This document shows, piece after piece, positions 57,705-64,000 of a stretch of 64,000 nt of DNA. Numbering within the stretch: position 1 is the stretch's first letter; each line of letters starts with the position of its first letter. The position numbers and the translations under genes were made by a program. The notes beneath the pieces are model-generated. The model did not search any database. It worked only from the letters and a program-made list of their open reading frames with translations, and was not told the origin of the DNA. Source of the DNA: Trema orientale (lineage: Eukaryota; Streptophyta; Magnoliopsida; Rosales; Cannabaceae); NCBI GenBank assembly GCA_002914845.1, contig JXTC01000816.1:1-64000 (forward strand), read 5' to 3'.

Positions 57705-60700
57705 TGTTAGGATTTGCACATAAAATTTGTTTTATATAAATGAAATTATTTAATTGCTGTTTCATTTACATTGAATATCTTTTGTATTGCAATACATATA
57801 TTTCATAATTATGCAATATTTGATTATTATTAAGTAAATGATCAAACATTAAGTAAATGTCAATCATTACACAGAGTGATTAACTATATAAATAAACTTG
57901 TTTACTTATTTAAGGTATATTATCTCTATGATATTTCTAGATTATGGTTTACAACTGATGACAAAATTTAGGCACTTTCTTGGATAATGCTGTGGGGCTT
58001 TGCAAATTAATAGTGAATCTCAAGCCAAGAAGTATAATTTTATATGAAAGCTCCAATAAATATTAGATGTAATATTAAACAAGACTACATGAGATATAGT
58101 TCTTGATATAAGTACCGTGATCAAGAACTTATTCTCATAACTGAAAGACAATTAGTACATGTCTCACTCAATTATAAAATGTGTAATGAACTTATATACA
58201 TAACTTATATTATTTGAGATGTCATGGAATATGAGTCAAGAAGAGACGATATTCTAGAGTCCCATATTTTAATAATGCAACCTTATGTAGATGAATCAAG
58301 AACATGTAGACATACATATGGGCCTCACATCTCACTAAAATAAAGACATAAATGTCACCTTGTGAGAAAATGAGTATCTGGATAATTAAATCTTGACCTA
58401 ATAATTAATAGAATAGTTTTATTAAATTTTTTGGAAAAGTCATGTTATCCATTATCAGTAAGACATAGTCTTGTCCAATGGAATATTGATAATATATAAT
58501 TAGAATAGCACAACGGTCATTTTTCTAATTCCAAAATTTGATATTTATACGGGATATGTCACGACCCAAACTCCAGGCCGGTGACAGAAGGGGAATTTCG
58601 TATGTGGAAATTCATAATTTGTTTTAGAAAATTTTAGAAACTTTAATTTTTCAGGAAAACGACAGCTAGTTTAAAACGACAGCTTCTGTAAAAGTTTATA
58701 AAAATAATTCAAATTGTAAATTCCCACAGTTTGTGATCATCACTAGACATAGACTGTTAATAATAGTGATAAAAATACATATACATTACCACTGTCATCA
58801 TAGGTAGGCATAATAGATAATACAGGCTAAATCCAAAGTATGAGCCTTAAATGTTATTACAATTCCAAAATGAGTTATTAAGTAGTTACCAACTACTAAA
58901 CTAGAACAATCTTCCAGTCCTAATCACTCCGCTCCGAAGTTGCCCAAGTCACACTGTACACCACCTGAGAGGGAAAAGATAAGGGGGTGAGCATTTACAT
59001 ACTCAGTAGGAATTCAATTACCTTTTTAGTATGAATGCAACTTTTGAAACCTGCATGGTTAGTACCTTTCCAAAACTCCAGTTATAAGACAAGTTTGCAA
59101 TTGATCAAGAGTTCACATAATCAAAATCAAAATCAAAACCAGAGTCACCATCATGTTCATAATCATGTTGTACATATCATAAATCAACTAAGTATAAGTA
59201 TATCTATGAGCTCCCGTCCTTTCATCACGGTCCTGTAATACCTCTTGAACAGAGGTACCCAGCATCCTAACACTACTCGGGGGTGTGTCAGCAAAACCTG
59301 TGCAGGGGCCTAGGTCTCTCACCTAGCGCTGCAGCAACTCACCATCGATCTAAATACCATAATGCTAAAATGAAACTTAAGTGTGTGATCCTATGGTAGG
59401 TACAACATATTATAGAGTGTGTAATAACCATGCATCAAGTATATCAAGAAACCATGCTTTAAAACTCATTTGGTATTATTCTGGGATTTACAGAAAATCG
59501 GGCAGCATAACGGCTGTATTTTCCCAAGACCAAAATTTTAAACCTACATAAAAACCATACAAACTAATCCCAGAATAATCCAATATATCTCAAAAGTTCA
59601 CAAGTTTATCAAATACTCAATCAAACCATTGAAGTCCATGAAAAATCGACATTTTTAAGAAATAGGTCACAATGCATAATTTAAAACAAAATAAGTTGAA
59701 AACTTGGTAATTGAACCCCTACCTCACCAGAATAGCGATACCACGCTATTGAGTCCTCAAGGTGTCGTTGACGATCGCCCGGAGGGTCGAGAACCAATTC
59801 CGAGCCCTCGATCGTCCTCTTGCGAAAAAGTCAACTTCTCACCGGAGCTTCAATTCCGCAAATAGACCTCTTCACCGAATTTCTAGCACCCAAAATAGCT
59901 AGGTTAGACATATAACTTGTCCAATTCGGGACCGGGTCCACACCGGACCGGTGGCACGTAAAACAAGACAAAATCTCGACCGTCCGATCGCGATTTTTGT
60001 GCCGATCACCAAACAACACTATATATATCAAACTTCTCCATTTTCCGAGTACATTCCAAAAATGAAGTCAAAAGCACAATCCAACGGCCAGATTAAAAAG
60101 ATCAAACTTAAACTCAAAATATCCAAAAATGGCAAATTTTGATCCGAACAGTATAAGGTCGAGATATATATACCTTGACGATCTTTTTGACGATACGAAT
60201 CGAACGGTTTGGAGTCAAATGGTGGCCGAAATCTTCGCCGGCGGCCAAAAATCTGAAAAAGCTTCAAAACGCCATTAATGGCTTTTTCCAGTGAACGGAC
60301 GATCGGCGGCAGCAGGCCATGGCCGGCAGAGCTCCGTGGCAGCTTAGCGAGTTGACACTGGGTGGAGGGCAGGCCGGACGGTGGCTGGACGTGGCTGCTG
60401 CGGCTGCTCTTCCTTCCATCGGCCGAGAGAGAGAGAAACGAGAGAAAGATGGGGGGGTCAGGTCTGAGGGAGAAGAGAGAGAATGAGCGTTTAAATTTAT
60501 TTTTTTTTAAAATCTGGTCAAAAGACCATTTTATCCCTAAAAAACTAGATTTTTACATGATACACATATTATCTTAGAATAAGAATTATCTAATTTATTA
60601 TTAAGTTTCTTATATGTTATTTAATCCAAGAGTAGAGGTTTGGAACTTTAGTTGAATAAGTTCATTACTAATAGTACAAGTCTACTTGTCACTTGTATTT

Positions 60701-61194
60701 ATAATTATTAGAACTTTGTCCTTATCTATTAGAGCTTAAATTAAATAAATCTATTTGGGTCCTTAACCTATAAAGGTATGATATCAATAGAAATAAGCCA
60801 AATAGTTGGGTCAAATACATAAAAGGACAGTTGGGTCAAATACATAAAAGGACGCAAGAGGAACTAAAACAATATGGTGGGCCCTTGGGGTTGGTGATGG
60901 CCTGGTCTTTTTTTATAGCATAATTCAGCCAGCTCAGTACCCCTAGGAGTGGCTGCTTTGTCTCAAGGGCATATATATATCGCCTTACCAACTCTTCGAT
61001 AGGTACAATTTTTATTTTGACATATTAGTTTGGCTGTTGCTTCACTCTGAAAAGTTTTTGAGATAAAATTTCTATGTGAGAGAGAAAGCTATTGAGAACA
61101 ATCTTTGTCCACAGGCAAGAATTATTAGAGCATTAATCAAAGGTTGGATCTTCTTGTTGTTTAATCAAGGCTAAGGTGCCCACATATCCCTACA
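57705..61194 (+). mobile_element. Copia-type LTR split by a solo LTR
   Basis: The left part begins tgttaggatttgcacataaa, similar to the LTR start of the copia relic at 43150 (attaggattatgcctaaa, minus strand). The right part ends atatccctaca at 61194. Between them lies the inverted solo LTR 58557-60557. Internal blocks (agacatagtcttgtccaatg; aataaatctatttgggtcct) match the reverse complement of 41300-41640. No matching 5-bp flanks were found, so it may be one LTR of a damaged element. Confidence 0.5.
58557..60557 (-). mobile_element. Solo LTR, family member C (2.0 kb, inverted)
   Basis: The forward-strand edges are tgtcacgaccc on the left and ctagatttttaca on the right, which are the reversed ends of the family at 34694 and 54684. 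The flanks ggata (58552-58556) and tgata (60558-60562) differ at one base, consistent with an old 5-bp target duplication and a solo LTR. It contains the conserved block (tctcacctagcgctgcagca near 59316) and, near 60290-60430, the GC-rich segment. Confidence 0.85.
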
Positions 61195-62232
61195 GGAAAA
61201 AAAAAATCATAGGAAGGAAGATCTTTAGTTGAGAAAGCAGAATCAAAATATGTATCTTGGCATATTCAGGATTATAGTATATAGCATAGCCATGGTCTTG
61301 TAAGTTTTTGAGAATATTTAAAGTGAAAAAAATTATTTTGTTATTAGTCTTATACTGTAAACTTTATTCAATATTGTTTTCTTGGAAACCAAACCAACAC
61401 TCCCAAGAAGGTGATCAGAGTTTATATTTTTTGGATAAATTTGGAGTATCTTTACATATATCATCACTTACCACGATTGCACTTAAAAAACAAACTATTC
61501 ATCTTTAAGATGTAAGAAGGGAATTTGTTTGAGGATAACATAGCTTAATGATTTAACTATATTATGTTTGACATTGAAACTATAGCAGTCAAAGTGTTGA
61601 TAATGAAAATCAAGTGGTTATAGTTATCATTTCACCATGAAAAAGTATATGAGTGTGCTTCACGAATACTATGAAATATGGTCTTGCGATTCTTTGACAT
61701 TGACAACAGTTAAGTCAAAAGCACTGGGAGAAGAAACATCCAGAAAAGAGTTGACGTTAGTCAAGGAAAAGAATGCCGTATCAAGGGAAAGTGTCCAAGA
61801 AGAACAAGGAAGCTAAAGATCGCGGAGAAAACTCAGAAAATACATATATTTTGGCTTCTGAAGGCTCGAAAAATGCATAATCTAATGTTGGTTACTGTAG
61901 AAAGATAAAGAATCAACCTTTTCTTTTTTTTCGACTGCTACTTTCGTGCAAGTCATAGAGACATTTTGTGTACATTTGACAAACTATATAGAGATTTAAG
62001 GAGAAATTTTTACGGGTAATGACTATACAAACAAGATCCAATGATAGAATTCTTATCTACGTTATGGATGTAGTACATGTTCTTTGAACAATTCTATCAA
62101 GAATACTTTATATTGTTACGTCGTCGTAATAGTTAGAACAAGCTCAACAGTGAATGATCTTTTGTAGTTTGTTGCAAGTATATATTATGAAAGTCACTTT
62201 TAGCTCAACGTTGTTGTGTTGAGCACACAACA
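61195..62232 (+). mobile_element. Degenerate LTR-retroelement DNA, possible copia gag
   Basis: A short stretch near 61700-61860 reads, in broken frames, like the end of a copia gag with a damaged zinc knuckle (RIKGKCPRRT). The end of the block, tgttgagcacacaaca at 62217-62232, followed by tactatcagagcc (62235-62247), looks like the U5 end of another LTR plus an initiator-tRNA-Met primer site. A second primer-like word, tggtattagagc, lies at 62293-62304. The individual elements could not be separated. Confidence 0.35.
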
Positions 62233-62803
62233 AGTACTATCAGAGCCATGTTGTAAGGATCCTCAGTGGGCAATTTCTTGTGTCGTGAGTATGTGGTATT
62301 AGAGCTACCCACTACAACAAAAGTCCCCTATTGTGACGAAACATCTATTGTGATGACTATAAACTATCCTCATTATATGTGTCTGGAAATTTTTGATAGT
62401 ATGATTGCACCATAATTTATTGTTTCACTTATTGAGATGACATAATTCGTCATAATTAGTATTTATGTCATCACAATAAATTAAAGAAATTGAAGATGAC
62501 TTTTACAGGCGTGTCTCACCAAAAATGTCTGCAAAAATACCTCAACAGTGACGCAATTAGGACAACCCGTCTGCATAGCGTTCTGCCAGAGTTTTAGTAT
62601 TTTTTTTAAAGAGATGAATACCATTGCAGACAAGTAATTCGTCTGCACAGAGTTGCCCTGCGAAAAATAAAGCGGGAATTCGCGCACATTCCTATGGGAT
62701 ATTTATTTTTAATTTTGTTTCTAGTTTTTGCTTCCTCTCACTCTGACTATCTTTCTCTTTCTGTCTCTCGTTTTTTTGCGCGATTCTCTTTCTGTATTTT
62801 TTT

Positions 62804-62805
<2 letters not shown>

Positions 62806-62850
<45 letters not shown>
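62806..62850. repeat. (GTT)15 microsatellite
   Basis: Fifteen uninterrupted gtt units lie directly after a T run and before taggagcttt, in what looks like a leader or intron of an exon-like region. The run creates spurious poly-Leu and poly-Gln frames. Confidence 0.95.
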
Positions 62851-62852
<2 letters not shown>

Positions 62853-63112
62853 GGAGCTTTAAAGTTTGGATTTTGATTTTCAGGGTTTTTCATTGTAGAA
62901 GTTCGGAGAAGTACGATCAGGTCAAGCTGCTCAAAAAGTCTACAATCCCAAAATTCGCCATTATTAGATTTTCGGGAGCTCAAATCGAATCGATTTGCTT
63001 CCTGAAATGGGCTTTGCAGGGCTTGATATCAGCGTTTCCAGTTGAAATGCAGCTCAATCTGTTCTGTTCAGTAACATTTTGGGGAACCCGTTTTTGTTCA
63101 ATGACGATTTGA

Positions 63113-63187
63113 GTGAGGCTCGAGAGCTTTGGGGTTAGGTCTGCCATATTGCTTGATCTTCTTCTCTCTACTTCTGATCACCCTGAG
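63113..63187 (+). CDS. Exon-like segment of an unidentified gene (partial)
   Basis: The frame reads ESFGVRSAILLDLLLSTSDH and PE, then a donor (ccctgag|GTAAAT, exon end 63187, phase 0). It pairs in phase with an acceptor at 63938 (ttttgcag) and the frame VPQQAAIAATTFASTLAGLS that is open to the window end at 64000. Upstream in the same frame there is a TGA at 63110-63112, while another frame gives NPFLFNDDLSEARELWG, so a frameshift or a noncoding leader is possible. The alpha-helical, Leu/Ala-rich character would suit a HEAT/ARM-type repeat, but I do not recognise the family. It may be a fragment captured by the CACTA-like element or a real gene it inserted next to. Confidence 0.35.
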
Positions 63188-63938
63188 GTAAATCATTCCT
63201 AATGTGCCTAATTTTTGTTGATTATTTTTAAAATCTAATATTTTTCCAATTATTATTGTCATTTTGTTTTCTTGAATCGGATTAATTTGGTGTTTGATTT
63301 TGATCACTTGGTTTTTATAGTTTTTTTTTTTTGTTTAACTATTTTAGGCATGAAGTGAAGTTTTTTTCATTGACGATGCTTTCATGCATATGGAACTTGT
63401 TTAAGTAGCCATTAACTAGAAGCATAAGCTGATTGTAAATTGGCAGAACAATACATATAAAGCTAACATTGTCACTATGTGTAATTATTATACAAAATAA
63501 GCCCAGCTAGGTGTAATTCTCACTATTTTTTTTATTGGAAATGTAATATTATTGAAAGAAAGAAAAATGCAAATCCAAAGATACACTTGTTCCTTGTTCT
63601 GTATAAGGAGTTGTAAATTATGAAGTTCTTTGTTGGAAAGAAGTGAAATGTAGAAGAAAACAAATACTTATATCTGAACAAACTATCATGGAGCTTATTT
63701 TTATATCGATAGTCATAGTAGATATAATGGTGCTTTTAGATTTAGCCAGGGCATTCTTGACAAATTTTGATTTCCAAATCAAACTAGTGTTATTGCACCT
63801 TTCCTTTAAAGCCTGTCATCAGAATCTGATATAGAGATACTATGACAATCATATCTAACTCTACGATATGTTAGGATACGGACTATTTAGTGTGAGAGTT
63901 CAAACTATATTGTGCATGGTCTTTATCTCCTTTTGCAG

Positions 63939-64000
63939 GTTCCACAACAAGCTGCAATTGCTGCTACCACTTTTGCAAGTACCCTTGCAGGTCTGTCATC
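63939..64000 (+). CDS. Next exon of the same unidentified gene, cut by window edge
   Basis: An acceptor (ctccttttgcag, ending 63938) opens an in-phase frame beginning VPQQAAIAATTFAS that runs off the window with no stop in 62 bases. The intron would be 751 bp (63188-63938). Too little is present to name the product. Confidence 0.4.

Larger units (their letters stand above)
62310..64000 (+). mobile_element. CACTA-like element, left end (right end outside window)
   Basis: cactacaacaaaagtcccct at 62310 is a canonical CACTA terminus. Short subterminal units of the type attgtgatga and tgacRYaattMgtc follow up to about 62560. The right terminus and the 3-bp duplication (acc expected) lie outside the window. 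No transposase domain is visible. Exon-like host sequence begins at about 62700. Confidence 0.6.

Noticed and set aside
62804..63112. Poly-Leu (plus) and poly-Gln (minus) open frames
   Set aside because: Both are translations of the (GTT)15 microsatellite and adjacent leader-like DNA; no domain follows.
1..64000. CRISPR arrays, bacterial operons, integrated DNA viruses
   Set aside because: No regularly spaced direct repeats with unique spacers, no bacterial gene order, and no caulimovirus-type movement or coat protein motifs were seen; the RT relics are copia by domain order.

Overview
The window looks like a repeat-rich, AT-rich stretch of a flowering-plant (probably eudicot) nuclear genome, taken from a draft assembly (single Ns at 9627 and 39714). 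The evidence is split genes with GT..AG introns, Ty1/copia and Ty3/gypsy relics with plant initiator-tRNA-Met primer sites, CACTA, hAT and PIF-like DNA transposons, SINEs and LINE RNase H fragments. Only one complete ordinary gene is visible. Most of the rest is nested transposable elements in several age layers.

Region by region. 1-2.3 kb: AT-rich DNA ending in a fold-back MITE with nearly perfect 80-bp arms. 2.8-9.0 kb: two minus-strand first exons of LRK10L-type (GUB_WAK_bind/WAK_assoc) receptor ectodomains with matching phase-1 splice donors; no transmembrane or kinase exon follows either one inside the window. 10.6-14.4 kb: an old copia relic (gag to integrase) carrying a PIF-like MITE. 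14.8-20.1 kb: a LINE-type RNase H relic split by a copia element that keeps both LTRs but has lost gag, protease and integrase. 20.9-23.1 kb: an intact four-exon class I glutamine amidotransferase (GAT1_2.1-like, 428 aa) on the minus strand. 26.2-28.9 kb: a tandemly doubled fold-back element and a gypsy gag-protease relic. 31-32.6 kb: an Athila-like LTR.

34.7-37.4 kb: a 2.7-kb LTR that has received a retroposed 5S-rRNA plus tRNA-like chimeric SINE. 38.5-39.6 kb: an internally deleted hAT element keeping the dimerisation domain. 40.9-51.7 kb: a long minus-strand copia relic interrupted by a 4.75-kb CACTA element with a 3-bp target duplication, which itself holds a PIF-like MITE. 52-53 kb: a second LINE RNase H fragment and a second SINE. 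54.7-57.2 kb and 58.6-60.6 kb: two further copies of the 34.7-kb LTR family, both solo LTRs, in opposite orientations; the first has a perfect 5-bp target duplication and the second lies inside a copia-type LTR. 62.3 kb to the right edge: the start of another CACTA-like element followed by exon-like sequence.

The two receptor exons and the amidotransferase are the only host-gene candidates with firm support. The most unusual object is the composite 5S/tRNA-like insertion at about 34744-35104.
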